Shown here one piece after another: positions 10,681 through 20,632 of a stretch of DNA of 64,000 nt. The stretch is from Sphingomonas aliaeris (GTDB taxonomy: Bacteria > Pseudomonadota > Alphaproteobacteria > Sphingomonadales > Sphingomonadaceae). The notes under the pieces are model-generated. The model was not told the DNA's origin. It did not search any database and saw only the letters and a program-made list of their open reading frames with translations. Position 1 is the stretch's first letter. Every line of letters starts with the position of its first letter. Both the position numbers and the translations under genes were made by a program. The stretch is taken from NCBI RefSeq assembly GCF_016743815.1, contig NZ_CP061035.1, positions 498,501-562,500 of the forward strand, written 5' to 3'.

Positions 10681-11997
10681 CGGCCGGCACCCGAAACGGC
10701 GGGAGCCGGACCGGCGACGGAGAGGGGGGGCGGCGCGATATCCGCGATTGTCGGCGATCGACTGGTCGATCGCATCGGCGGCATCGTCTAGGGCATCCTG
10801 TGGATCGGCTCCATCCATGATGTCGCGCATCGCGCCGAAGAAGCTGGACGATATCATCGAAAAGGCCGGGGTCGCGGGGCGGGAGCGGGCGAAGCGCTGC
10901 ATCAGATCGAAGAAGATTCGGCTTTTTCCGCCCGGACGGAAATCGACTGAGAGCGCGGCGCCCGCCTCGGTCACCGGCACCATTCCGGCCGCGTCCGCCA
11001 TCGCGGCGATTTCGCGCGGCTGCATCATGAAGCGGATGAATTCGCCCGCCCCGGTCGGATGCGGGCAGGATCTGCTGACCGCCCATTGCCAGCTGCCACC
11101 GCCGATCACAGCGCCACGACCGAAATCGGGCGGGGGCAGGATCAGCAGATCGTCGCCGACCCGGGCGCGATAGTCCGGCGCCCACCAATTGCCGGTATAG
11201 GCCATTGCCGCGCGCCCCTTTACGAAGGCGTTCTCGTCCGGTTCTCGGCGATTGACATAGTCCGACACGAATAGCGACCGGAACCAGGTCGCGAACGCCT
11301 GCGCCTGCGGACCGTTCAGCGTACCATCCGCCCGCATGATCGTCCGGTCGATCAGATCGCCGCCGAATCCCTGCAGGATCGGGCTAAAGGCATAGGTCCA
11401 CCAATCCGCCTTGGTATCGCGGGTCGAGAGGTCGAGCGGATAGGTATAGCGACCCGTTGCCTTCAGGCGCGCCAATATCCCGTCGAATTCCGGCAGCGTC
11501 CAGGGGCGGTCGAGCGTCGGCACGCGCGCGTCGATCGCAGCCAGTGCGGAGCGACGGGTGAACAGCGCGAGCGCGGCATCGAACTGTCCGACCGAATAGA
11601 TGCGGCTCCGATATGTGCCCTTGCCCGATGCGCTGACCGGGGCCAGTGTTTCGGCCGGAACGAGATCGTCGATCGGGCGGATGTGGCCGCCCCAAACGAA
11701 GCTCGCCACCATCGGCTGGTCGACCGTCAACACGCACGGCATCCGCCCGGCCATCGATGCTGCAACGACCGACTGGCTGTACGCCCCCTGCGGCAGCGAT
11801 TGCGCGGTGATGTGCCAGCGCGACTGCGATGCGTTGAAGCGGGCGATCGCCTCGGTGTTCGCGGCCTCCTCGGTCTCGCCAGCCTGATGTTTCCACAAGG
11901 CGAGTTCGGTCGGCCCGCTGGTGGCGGATGGCCGGGCGCATCCGCCGAGCGCCATTGCCAGCGCAATGGCGTACTTGATGCGGAAATCAGCGGTCAT
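10677..11997 (-). CDS. Sugar-binding lipoprotein of the ABC transporter (frame error near 3' end)
   Basis: The signal peptide ends in a lipobox, ALGGC with Cys20, which anchors the protein on the periplasmic face. The rest resembles MalE-type extracellular solute-binding proteins (ELALWKHQAGETEEAANTEA, DLIDRTIMRADG, AMAYTGNWWAPDY, GGGSWQWAVSRSC). In the given sequence the frame runs on into the permease without a stop. With six instead of seven G at 10724-10730 the protein would end SVAGPAPAVSGAGR and stop at 10677-10679, overlapping the permease start. A real fusion would put a periplasmic domain on the cytoplasmic N-terminus of a MalF-type permease, which is topologically awkward. The start overlaps the fructokinase end by 11 bp. 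Confidence 0.85.
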
Positions 11998-12902
11998 CGG
12001 CGCGCACGGTTCGTGCCAGCATCAACGCGCCGACCAGCCCTGGCGAGGGCTCGTTCAGCACTGGCGGAGCGATGAACGTGGCAGGATCCGCACTCCGGCG
12101 GTCCAGCGCATAGCCGGCCATCATCCGGTCGAACTGCGCGCGAACCCGGTCGTGCAGGCCAGGGCGTTCCATCACGCCGCCGCCGAGGACGATCCGGTCG
12201 GGTCGCACGCTGTAGGTCAAATTGACGCACAGGCACGCGGCATAGTGCGCCTGGTGGTCCCAGCCGGGATGATCGTCGGGAAGATTTTCGGCGGCCACGT
12301 CCCAGCGCTCGGCCATCGCAGGGCCGCAGGCGAGCCCTTCAAGGCAATCGTGATGATATGGGCAGGCGCCTGCGAAACCTTCGTCGCCCGGTGCGCGGGG
12401 AACGCGGATATGCCCCGCCTCGGGGCGGGATCCGTCAGTATCCATACGATGACGATCCGCATATCCGACCCCGATACCGGTGCCGATCGTGACATAGCAC
12501 AACCGGTCCAGGCCGATACCGGCACCATTCCGCAGTTCGGCAAGGGCGGCGCATTGCACGTCGGTATCGATCGCCACGGGTGCGTCGATCATATTTGCGA
12601 TCCGCCCCCCGCATATCGACGCCGGACCAGCCCGGTTTCGGCGTGGTGGTGAGGCATCCGTATCCGGAGGATACGGTGTCGAGATCCAGCGGTCCGAAGC
12701 TGGCGATCCCGCCAGCCTTGATCGGCCCATGAGAGGCCCGCTGTCCGGCGAAGAATGCCGCTATCTCCTCGAACGTTGCGTCTGGGGTTCGAGTGGTGAA
12801 GCGCGCCTGGGCAAGAACGTCACCGCTCGACGTAGCGACGGCGCACAGGATCTTTGTCCCGCCCGCCTCCACGCCTGCGATAAGGGATTCCGCTGCCGCC
12901 AC
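11987..12902 (-). CDS. ROK-family fructokinase, interrupted by a homopolymer frameshift
   Basis: The N-terminal part, from a GTG start, shows the ATP-binding motif GVEAGGTKILCAV and the stretch GGIASFGPLDL and TPKPGWSGVDM. The C-terminal part in another frame continues IANMIDAPVAIDTDVQCAALAE. It then has the second phosphate motif YVTIGTGIGVGY, the zinc-site region EAGHIRVP...CPYHHDCLEGLACGPA and GGGVM. The break is in the C6 run at 12605-12610; with five C the join reads VDMRGRIANMIDAPVA, as expected for the family. It phosphorylates fructose released by the GH32 enzyme. It follows the receptor gene after 11 bp and precedes the ABC genes with overlap. Total length would be about 304 residues. 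Confidence 0.85.
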
Positions 12903-12913
12903 CGAACCCGCCG

Positions 12914-15784
12914 TCAGAACCGGAAGTTGATTGCCATGCGACCCGTCCGTCCGAACAGGGGACGCGCGACGCCGCGATTGCCGATGCCGTTCGGCGCCTT
13001 CAGGTCGAAGAACAACGGATCGCCTTCGGTAAAGGACAATTGGTTCGTCAGGTTCGCGACATGGAACTGGATAGACAGTTTCCGGGTGATGTCGATCAAC
13101 GCCCCGGCGTTGACGATGTAATAGGACGGGTACAGCGTGACGTTCTGATCCTGCGAATTCGAGTAGCGTTCCGATCGATATTCGTACTGGCCGAACAGCT
13201 TCACCGGCAATCCGGTGAGCGGCTTCAGATCCCAGCGCGGCTGGATATTCAGCGTCACCGTCGCCTGACGCCCCTCACGCCGGCCGTCCTGGCTGACGGT
13301 AGCATATTGATAGCTGTTCCCGACCTGATTCACGATCGTATAGCTCGATCCGTTGACGCGCGGATTCTGCAGGACGACGTTCGCTTTGATATCGAACCCC
13401 GGGACGAATTGCGGGCGCAGCATCACTTCCAGTTCCGCGCCGTAATTGGTTGTGCCCAGCGAATAAGGCTGGAACACGTTCGGGCAGGACGTGATCGTCG
13501 CCGTCGTCGCTACGGTGCCCCCGGCGGTGCATACCGGCGCGTTGATATCCTGATATATGTTGATCAGGGTGCGCGGCGTGAACTTGTTGTAGAAGCCCGT
13601 CGCCGACGCATCGAACCAGCGCGACTGGAAGCGAACGCCACCTTCATACTGGTCGATATGTTCGACCGGATCGGCCAGCGGCGCGGATTGTGCAAAGGCA
13701 ACACCGTCGTTGAAGCTCGGCAGGCGGAACGATTGCGACGCCAAGGCATAGACCGCCAGATTGCGCTTCAACGCGTAGTTAGCGCCGACCGACCAGCCGT
13801 GACCGGAATAGCGTTCATCGAGATATTGTGCCGGCCCGAGCGTCTGTACCTGCGTATAGGCACGATTGCCGGTCGCCGCACCGCCCGGCAGGAAGCTGGT
13901 GCAGCAGACACGGTTCCGGAACGCCACGTTCAACTGCTCGGTCTCCCAACGGAAACCTGCATCGATACGTAGCCGGCGATCGAACAATTCCCAGTGATCC
14001 TGCACGAACCCGGCGAAATTCTCGGCCTTGCCCTTGGCCGCATTGCCGGCAAATCCGGGCAGATAGCTGCCGTTCAGCGACAGGGACTGGCCGACCTTGT
14101 TGCCGTTGCGATCGATGATGTACAAGTCGACCAGTTCGCTGGGTTCCGCCAGCGTCGTGATGGTAAGACTCTGCTGGAAATCGTAATCGTCTTTATTGTT
14201 GCTGTGATAGACGCCGAACGTCAGGTGATGATCACCCCATAGCGAGATGTCCTTCTGGATCTTCAGGTTCTGCGTCGCGCTCATCAGCTTGGATTTGACG
14301 ATCCACGGGATCTGGAAGCTGAGGTTGCTGTTCGCCGCGATCGGCTGTCCGTCGCTGACGTTGAATGCGCCGATATAGCCGCCCGGTCCTCCGATCGTCT
14401 GGTTGGCGCCGTATTGCGCACGCAGCTGTTCGAAATTGCTGAATCCCGCATCGAGCAACGGCTGGCGGTACAGACGATTGAAGTCAGCGCCACTCAGCCC
14501 GTTGAAATAGGTCGCCAGGATATTGCGGTTGTAGAATGGCGCATTGTTCGGGGTGTTTTCCGCGACCTGGAAGTTGGCATCGAACGCCGGCTGCAGCACG
14601 TCGCCGATAAACCGGTTGGCCAGGAACGTCGAGGCGGGTGCGGCGTCGTTGCCGGCGAACAGCGCGTTGAACCCGCTGCTGCCCTTCGTATAGTTCGCGT
14701 CGAAATCGAACCGCCAGCCGGAATCCAGTTCCTTCGAGAATTTACCGGTGATCGTGGTAAATTTCGGACGAATGCCGTCGGCCAAATCCGCACGCGTGAC
14801 GTTGCCGTCATTGTCAATCTGCGTGACGTAGCGGTTGGGTTTGGATAGCAGGCTGCCGTCCTGAAAGTTGATGCCGATCGGTTTTACGGTATCGCTGTCG
14901 ATGCGGATCGGATTTTCCGGAGTGCCCGGCACGGTGAAGCCCGGCACTTCGATCGGCAAATTGTTGTAGACCGCGTTCCGGTCGTCCAGGCGCGACGCAT
15001 ACAGGCCGAAATTCGTCTTACCGTCGGTGCTGCTATACGTCAGGTTGCCGCGAATCTGTCCGCCCTTGTCGGCGGTGTAGCCGACATCGCGCAGGCCGTC
15101 AGAGGTGCGGAAGAAGCCGCCGACCGCGAAGTGCAGATTATCGTTGATCGGTCCGGAAACGAACACGTCGTTGCGCACGAAGCCGTAGGTCGCGAGTTCC
15201 AGCTTGTACCCGCCCTCGAACCGGTCGCCACCCGTCTTGGTGACATAGTTGACGATCGCGCCAAGGCCGTTCGAATACAGGATACCGCCGGGCCCGCCCT
15301 TCACCACTTCGACCCGATCGGTCATCAAGTCGTTGGAGAAAAAGACGTCGTTATTGGCGAAGGGAACGTCGGAATCCTGATAGACGGGCAGGCCGTCTAT
15401 CAACTGCGGCGCGTAGCGGTATCCGCTGCTCGGCAGGCCGCGCACCGTGACATTGTTGCTGCGTTCGCCAGCCGTGCTGCCCTCCGCGAAGAAACCCGGA
15501 ATGTTGTTAAGCAGGTCCGCGGTGCTGAGTGGAGCAAGCCGCTGGATATCCGCCTGATCCAGCGTATCGACCGTGAAGGTCGTGTCGAGTTTGCGCGTTT
15601 TCTGCACCACACCGGTCACGACGACTTCGCCCTGATCGGATTGATCGTCGGCCGACGGTCGATCAGGCGAGGACGGCGCGGCGGGAACTGCCTGCTGTGC
15701 CTGCGCGGACGACGCAGCGCTTACCGCGAGGGCGAGCGCCGACACGGAATAACGAACCAAATCGCGGGAAAACCGGTCTTTCAT
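12914..15784 (-). CDS. TonB-dependent receptor of the fructan/sucrose locus
   Basis: The 956-residue outer-membrane protein has a signal peptide ending in AQA, a TonB-box-like EVVVTG, a plug domain with NNVTVRGL and RVEVVKGGPGG, and a long barrel ending GRTGRMAINFRF. The start MKDRFSRD is chosen because GGGAGGAAG lies just upstream; an ATG four codons earlier sits inside that site. It is the first gene of the seven-gene minus-strand operon that ends with the cytoplasmic GH32 enzyme. It therefore probably imports sucrose or fructooligosaccharides across the outer membrane. Tandem LacI-type operators lie 94-132 bp upstream. Confidence 0.92.
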   Translation of the reverse strand: MKDRFSRDLVRYSVSALALAVSAASSAQAQQAVPAAPSSPDRPSADDQSDQGEVVVTGVVQKTRKLDTTFTVDTLDQADIQRLAPLSTADLLNNIPGFFAEGSTAGERSNNVTVRGLPSSGYRYAPQLIDGLPVYQDSDVPFANNDVFFSNDLMTDRVEVVKGGPGGILYSNGLGAIVNYVTKTGGDRFEGGYKLELATYGFVRNDVFVSGPINDNLHFAVGGFFRTSDGLRDVGYTADKGGQIRGNLTYSSTDGKTNFGLYASRLDDRNAVYNNLPIEVPGFTVPGTPENPIRIDSDTVKPIGINFQDGSLLSKPNRYVTQIDNDGNVTRADLADGIRPKFTTITGKFSKELDSGWRFDFDANYTKGSSGFNALFAGNDAAPASTFLANRFIGDVLQPAFDANFQVAENTPNNAPFYNRNILATYFNGLSGADFNRLYRQPLLDAGFSNFEQLRAQYGANQTIGGPGGYIGAFNVSDGQPIAANSNLSFQIPWIVKSKLMSATQNLKIQKDISLWGDHHLTFGVYHSNNKDDYDFQQSLTITTLAEPSELVDLYIIDRNGNKVGQSLSLNGSYLPGFAGNAAKGKAENFAGFVQDHWELFDRRLRIDAGFRWETEQLNVAFRNRVCCTSFLPGGAATGNRAYTQVQTLGPAQYLDERYSGHGWSVGANYALKRNLAVYALASQSFRLPSFNDGVAFAQSAPLADPVEHIDQYEGGVRFQSRWFDASATGFYNKFTPRTLINIYQDINAPVCTAGGTVATTATITSCPNVFQPYSLGTTNYGAELEVMLRPQFVPGFDIKANVVLQNPRVNGSSYTIVNQVGNSYQYATVSQDGRREGRQATVTLNIQPRWDLKPLTGLPVKLFGQYEYRSERYSNSQDQNVTLYPSYYIVNAGALIDITRKLSIQFHVANLTNQLSFTEGDPLFFDLKAPNGIGNRGVARPLFGRTGRMAINFRF

Positions 15785-15874
15785 ACTTCCTCCCATCGCC
15801 CTCTTCGTGGCGTGCCCTGCTTTTTAAAGCCTAATCGTGCCGAAAAACGGGTCGGCACAGCCTAGATGTCGCTC

Positions 15875-15919
15875 AAATTGTCGACGTCGTCAATTTAATA
15901 ATGACAACGTCGACAATTT
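15875..15919. promoter_or_regulatory. Tandem LacI-family operators between receptor operon and lacI-type gene
   Basis: Two palindromes, TTGTCGACGTCGTCAA (15878-15893) and ATGACAACGTCGACAA (15901-15916), have centres 23 bp apart. Together they form a larger inverted repeat with 13-bp arms (15875-15887 and 15907-15919). A third, near-perfect copy lies upstream of the secreted GH32 gene. The central CG with flanking symmetric half-sites is typical of LacI-family operators. Confidence 0.75.
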
Positions 15920-15995
15920 CGCTGACGGCTGGTCTGGCACTTGCGCCGCACGACCAATATCGATCTACCAGCAGCGGTCTGTCGGAGAATTTTGC

Positions 15996-17011
15996 GTGCA
16001 AACGATAAGGGATGTCGCCGCGATGGCGGGGGTGTCGGACAAGACCGTATCGCGGGTCGTGAACGGCGAGCCGAATGTCAGTGCGAAGACGCGCGAGCGG
16101 GTCGAGGAAGCCATTGCGGCGCTAGAGTACATCCCGAACATGGGCGCCAGACTGACCCGCACCAATCGATCCGGCGTGATCGGGCTGATTACCGACGTCG
16201 TTTCGACGACGCCGAATTCGGTCGACATCATCCGTGGGATCCAGGACCGGATATCGACCGAGAAGCAAAGCCTGCTGATCGCTAACACGTCAGGCACGCG
16301 TGAGGAGGAGCAGCGCGTCTGGCGCACGTTTCAGGAACACCGGATCGACGGCGTCCTGTTTGCCACGATGTATCACCGGCACATTACGTTCGACCCGCCG
16401 AAGCCCGCAATGCCGACGGTTCTGGTCAATTGCACCGCGGAGGGGCGCGACGACGTGCCTGCGGTCGTTCCGGACGATTATCAGGGCGGGCAGGCGGCGG
16501 CGGAATTCGCGCTCGACGCCGGCCATCGACGGATCGGGTTCGTCACGCTCAACCCCTTGATCCTCGCCGCTCGTTTGCGCGGGCAGGCGTTCGAAAAAAC
16601 GATGCAAGAGCGCGGCGTGACGATCCGGCGTGACTGGATCCGGTCGGGCTATGCCGGCGGGGTGGGGGAGGAGCGGATCTGCGCGTTCGATGTCGCCCGC
16701 GACATTCTGTCCGCCCCCGCCGCCGACAGGCCCACTGTGTTACTTGCCGGGAATGACGAGATCGCGATGCAGTGCCTGTTTGCGGCGCATGCCCTGCACC
16801 TGCGCGTTCCGGACGATGTCGCCATCATCGGATTCGATGATTTCCAGAAGATATCCGCGCAGGTCTTCCCCCGCTGACCACGGTGGCCCTGCCATACTAC
16901 GACATCGGCGTTCGTGCAGCGGATATGTTGCTCGGAATATTGGCGGGCACGGCAACGGATCCGGCGACCGAGCGGTTGGCTTGCCCGATCATCGTGCGCG
17001 GATCGGCGTAA
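15996..17011 (+). CDS. LacI-family transcriptional regulator of fructan use, homopolymer frameshift
   Basis: The proposed start is GTG (VQTIRDVAAMAGVSDKTV) with GGAG eight bases upstream. The N-terminal helix-turn-helix (TIRDVAAMAGVSDKTVSRVV) and hinge are followed by a periplasmic-binding-protein-like sensor domain (GVIGLITD, DAGHRRIGFVT, PDDVAIIGFDD). In the given sequence it stops at 16877 after QVFPR. With one more C in the C5 run at 16868-16872 it continues as PLTTVALPYYDIGVRAADML to a TAA at 17009, the normal family C-terminus. It is divergent from the receptor operon. The matching operators suggest it controls both that operon and the secreted GH32 gene in response to sucrose, fructose or a derivative. 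Confidence 0.87.
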
Positions 17012-17017
17012 ACCGGG

Positions 17018-19312
17018 TCAGCCGTCCGGCGCCAGATCGGCGGTGAATTTGGCTGGACGCAGTGCCCAAGCCTGTACGGTGGCGGGCCCCGCACCGCCGA
17101 TCACGCCGAAGCGCGTACTGTCCTTCTGCGTCGGATAGATGCGAAAGGACGCAGCGGCGGCGTCGTTGATGAATATGTCGACCACGGAATGATCGACGAA
17201 GACGTGAAACTTGCGCGGCGGCCCGAATGCGGTCGCGTCATAGGCTCCCGTGATAATCTTCGGTCCCTCGTCATCCGTGCCGAGCGTCGAACGCGACTTG
17301 TCCAGCGTAAGTGTCATCTTTGCCGGGTCGTAAACCAGTCGCGTGATTTCCCTGCCATCCGCCGATGCCGCAAGAAACACGCCGTACGGTGCGATCTGCT
17401 CGCCCGATCCGACATCCACTATGATTTCGGTGCTGCGGCCGAGATCGCCAGCTGGACGATCCGCGCCGCCCCCGTTCAGGGTTTGCGAGATCGCTTGCGC
17501 CGGGTTGCGCAAGGTCTCCAGCGCCGGAAGCGGAGATTGGCCAAGCGTCTTGCCGTCGGGCAACAGACGCCAGATGCGCGGCAGGCCGAACGTATGCGCC
17601 CAGCCTGCCCGTTTCTGCGCCTCGGTCGATCGGCGCTCGTCGACGATGCCGATGCCGACCAGATTACCCTGCGCATCCCGGTCGACCGTCGGGCTGAGAT
17701 GTCCGGGCAGCACGTCCAGCATGTGCGGGCGCAGGTCATCAGGCTGGAACGTCTTCCCGTCCCAGCGCCCGATCCAATACACCGCACGCGTCGTCGGATC
17801 GCCATATTTGGTGACCGCGCCGCCGATCGGATTGGCGACAAGGATATGCTTGCCCTGTCCGAGCGCTTCGAACACCGGCATTTCCCAGATGTCGGAACCC
17901 ACGTCCATCTTGTCGAACGGGGCAATGCGTGGCTGCTTCTTCCAGCATTTGATGTCGTCGATATCGGCGCAGCGGTAATAGGCGATGCCGCCGCCTTTGC
18001 CCGGCATCGCGGCACCGACGAACATGCGCCACTCATTGTCCTCCTGCCAGACATAGGGATCGCGGAAGTCGCGCAGTCCCTTCGCGTCGATTACGGGGCC
18101 GCGTTTGCGCCATGTACGCAAATCGCGATCGGCACTGATTGCGACGGATATTCCGGGATTATAAATCGGCGAGTGGTTGACGCTGGTATAAAAAGCGTAG
18201 GCGACGCCGCGCGGTCCGGTCACGACGTCGCCGGACCAGATGCCTTTCATGTCGAACCCGAATTCGGGGGTTTGTAGGGTCGGCCACAGCGCATCTGGAA
18301 GATACGTCCAGTCGACCAGATCGCGGCTCGCCATATGACCCCAATGCATTTCGGTCTTGTAGGGGCCGTTAGGCGTACGTTGGTAGAACATATGCCATTC
18401 ACCGCCCCGTCGGATTAGCCCGTGCGGCTCGTTGGTCCAGTTGGCACTCGGCATTGCGTGGAAGACGGGGCGTTGTAGGTCGTCCGCAAAACGGGTCGCA
18501 GGGACGACGAGCGACCGGGTGACCGGCGGGGTCGCCGCGCTCGCGTCGATACGGATTGTGTCCGGCGATCGAGCACCGACGCTCACCCGAACATCGTCGA
18601 ACGCGCCGTTCACGCCATTGACGCGAAATATGCCGAGCGTCGCGTCGCGCCAACTGCGCGCGACCTGAAATGAGACAGATGCAGGGCGGAGCGCCTTGCC
18701 CGCGCCGGTGGCGACACGGCCGACCTCGCGGCCGTCGAGATACAGTATCGCCGCCCCCGCCGCCGGATCGAACGTCGCCGCAATATGGGCCCAAGTTCCT
18801 ACCGGAAAAGGCTCCGGCGCATTCACCTGCCGATTGCCGGCCGCCGTAGAGACGCGAAACCCCCATCGCCCGTAGCTGTCGACGAAGATGTCGAAGCCGG
18901 TATCCGTCGTCGCCTGCTGCATCAGCGCGGCCGGCCGGAGGCTGTTGACCGGTGCCTCGATGTCCGACGGTAGGCTTTCCAGCGCGACCCACCCTTCGAT
19001 CGTAAAGCCGGCGTTCGGTGAAAGCTTCAGGCTGGTCGATAGCCAACTGGAGAATCCATCGCTGCGCCAGGCTAGTCCGCGTATACCGGGGACGAAATCC
19101 GGTTTCGTGAACTGCGTTTCGAATTTTACTTGAGAAGTGGAAGGTATGTTGGCAGCTGTGGCGGCGTCATCAAAGCTAAGATCGATCAGCACATTTTTTT
19201 CTGCAGCTTGCGCGATTGCACCCGGTGAAAAACTGATCAATGCGGCAGCCGTAATTCCAGACAGGAGCCCGCTCTTTACGAGGTATTGAAATCCTGTGGT
19301 GCCCATCGCCAT
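17018..19312 (-). CDS. Secreted LamG-like plus GH32 fructan hydrolase with variant nucleophile motif
   Basis: A signal peptide (cleavage after AIAQA, about residue 36) is followed by a LamG/concanavalin-like domain (about residues 55-240, FTIEGWVALES and LGIFRVNGVNGAFDDV) and a GH32 domain. The usual WMNDPNG reads WTNEPHG, with Glu at about residue 295 in place of the nucleophile Asp. The transition-state motif FRDPYV (about 417) and acid/base Glu in IWEMP (about 474) are kept. A C-terminal beta-sandwich carries VDHSVVDIFIN. It probably cuts fructan outside or in the periplasm, supplying the transporter encoded nearby. A near-perfect LacI operator lies 61 bp upstream. Start alternatives at 19306 and 19336 exist. 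Confidence 0.85.
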   Translation of the reverse strand: MAMGTTGFQYLVKSGLLSGITAAALISFSPGAIAQAAEKNVLIDLSFDDAATAANIPSTSQVKFETQFTKPDFVPGIRGLAWRSDGFSSWLSTSLKLSPNAGFTIEGWVALESLPSDIEAPVNSLRPAALMQQATTDTGFDIFVDSYGRWGFRVSTAAGNRQVNAPEPFPVGTWAHIAATFDPAAGAAILYLDGREVGRVATGAGKALRPASVSFQVARSWRDATLGIFRVNGVNGAFDDVRVSVGARSPDTIRIDASAATPPVTRSLVVPATRFADDLQRPVFHAMPSANWTNEPHGLIRRGGEWHMFYQRTPNGPYKTEMHWGHMASRDLVDWTYLPDALWPTLQTPEFGFDMKGIWSGDVVTGPRGVAYAFYTSVNHSPIYNPGISVAISADRDLRTWRKRGPVIDAKGLRDFRDPYVWQEDNEWRMFVGAAMPGKGGGIAYYRCADIDDIKCWKKQPRIAPFDKMDVGSDIWEMPVFEALGQGKHILVANPIGGAVTKYGDPTTRAVYWIGRWDGKTFQPDDLRPHMLDVLPGHLSPTVDRDAQGNLVGIGIVDERRSTEAQKRAGWAHTFGLPRIWRLLPDGKTLGQSPLPALETLRNPAQAISQTLNGGGADRPAGDLGRSTEIIVDVGSGEQIAPYGVFLAASADGREITRLVYDPAKMTLTLDKSRSTLGTDDEGPKIITGAYDATAFGPPRKFHVFVDHSVVDIFINDAAAASFRIYPTQKDSTRFGVIGGAGPATVQAWALRPAKFTADLAPDG

Positions 19313-19372
19313 CCATCCCGTATGTGCAACACGCATTGTCGCTGCCCGTCGCGCTTACCACAATCAGTGAAA

Positions 19373-19388
19373 TTGTCGACGTCGACAT
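19373..19388. promoter_or_regulatory. LacI-family operator upstream of secreted GH32 gene
   Basis: TTGTCGACGTCGACAT contains the perfect 14-bp palindrome TGTCGACGTCGACA. The 16-mer shares the first eleven bases of the operator at 15878-15893, linking the secreted enzyme to the same regulator. Confidence 0.75.
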
Positions 19389-19513
19389 TCGCTTGGTGGG
19401 GGAGGCTGCTGTTTGCCGGAGGCGTTCGGTTGTGAGTCGCGCAGCCATGACGATGTCATTGGCGGCAGGATCGCACCATCGTAAGCGTTCGACGGAACTG
19501 GTTGAAGACGACG

Positions 19514-20302
19514 TTACCGCCGGCCGGTTGCACGCAGCGCGCCAGTGCCGTTTGCAAGGCTGTGCAGGATGCGGAAGCGGGCTTCGATCAGGCTGAAGAT
19601 GCCGAAGCCGAACAGGCCGATGGCGATCACGATATCCGTGGGGCTGTTGAGCCAGGACAACGCCTCGGCAAAGCCACCCGCCTGACTGGCCTCATGGCTG
19701 AACCCGGCCTTCAGCAATAGGTAGGCGCAAATCAGGAACACGATTCCCCGCGCAGCATAGCCAGCACGACCGCTCCAGCGTGCCCAGGCTTTGTCGGCGA
19801 TCCTTGGTTCCAAATGTTTCAGGAAGCTCGCTTTTGCCGCCTTGACCAGTTGAAGCAAGCCGATGACGACAAGCAGGGCGCCACCGATCATCACGATGAC
19901 CGCGCCGCCGGGTAGCTCGAGCGCAGTCTGCGTTCCTGCCTCCGTCCCATCGCTTGATGCATGCAGACCGCGGATCAGTCGCACCGCCTGCCAGGTGAGC
20001 AGAAGGTGCACGACTCCGCTCAGTCCGGCACCGACCCGCTCCATGATTCCTTTACGATCCGTGCCGTGCCGCTCGACATCGAATGCTGCGTCGAGCAGCC
20101 GCCATAGACCATAGGCGGCCAGCCCGGCCGCCATGACGATCAGCAGTAGGCGCCCGGCACCGTCGCCGACATATTCAAGTGCCCCGGCGGGATCCTCGGC
20201 TCGCCCCGCGCGGATTACGAGGAACGCGATAACGAGATAGAGTATGCCGCGGGTGGCGAAGCCGATCCGGGTCAGCATAGTCAGTCTATCATTTATGTTC
20301 AT
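19514..20302 (-). CDS. DUF1206 multi-pass membrane protein
   Basis: The 262-residue protein, starting MNINDRLTMLTRIG, has six predicted membrane helices arranged as three repeats. Each repeat begins with the basic-glycine signature of DUF1206 (RIGFATRGILYLVIAFL, RVGAGLSGVVHLLLTW, RAGYAARGIVFLICAYL). The function of the family is unknown. An upstream in-frame extension lacks family similarity and was left out. It is a monocistronic minus-strand gene after the fructan locus. Confidence 0.88.
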   Translation of the reverse strand: MNINDRLTMLTRIGFATRGILYLVIAFLVIRAGRAEDPAGALEYVGDGAGRLLLIVMAAGLAAYGLWRLLDAAFDVERHGTDRKGIMERVGAGLSGVVHLLLTWQAVRLIRGLHASSDGTEAGTQTALELPGGAVIVMIGGALLVVIGLLQLVKAAKASFLKHLEPRIADKAWARWSGRAGYAARGIVFLICAYLLLKAGFSHEASQAGGFAEALSWLNSPTDIVIAIGLFGFGIFSLIEARFRILHSLANGTGALRATGRR

Positions 20303-20632
20303 TGATGTCTTTCGTGAGGGGCTTGGAGGCGGTTCGCCCCTTTTATAAGTGGCATGCCCATGCTTACCGTCATTGGCGTAGTAGATCGGCAACTCCCGGG
20401 TGGGGCAAGGGTCAACAAGAGCGGTATAAGATCTCGCCGCGCTCACGCCTGCTGACGCTTGTTCCTTGAGGTGTCAGCGAGGCTATTGATGTTACCACGG
20501 CGAAACGCGTTTCCGGGTGAAACGCGACCCGCATGAAGCTATGCCGAACGTCCGGTACTTCGAGGCGGGGGGTGCTGACCGGCGAGCTGGCTTACCTCCA
20601 GAGAAACACCAAGCAGACTTCCTACGCTCCAC
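20303..20632. other. Intergenic stretch without a supported gene
   Basis: These 330 bases separate the DUF1206 gene start from the 3' end of the nitrilase-GNAT gene. A short plus-strand frame reads RDPHEAMPNVRYFEAGG, faintly like the tail of an alpha/beta hydrolase, but it is too short to call. Nothing else was recognised. Confidence 0.4.

Noticed and set aside
8720..11188. An 822-codon open frame on the minus strand containing the MalG-like permease
   Set aside because: Only the last 295 codons (from 9607) show a domain. The earlier part is Arg- and Pro-rich shadow sequence over the binding protein and the MalF-like permease.
20517..20632. Short plus-strand frame resembling an alpha/beta-hydrolase tail (RDPHEAMPNVRYFEAGG)
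   Set aside because: The similarity is about 17 residues with no preceding domain, too little to call even a gene remnant.
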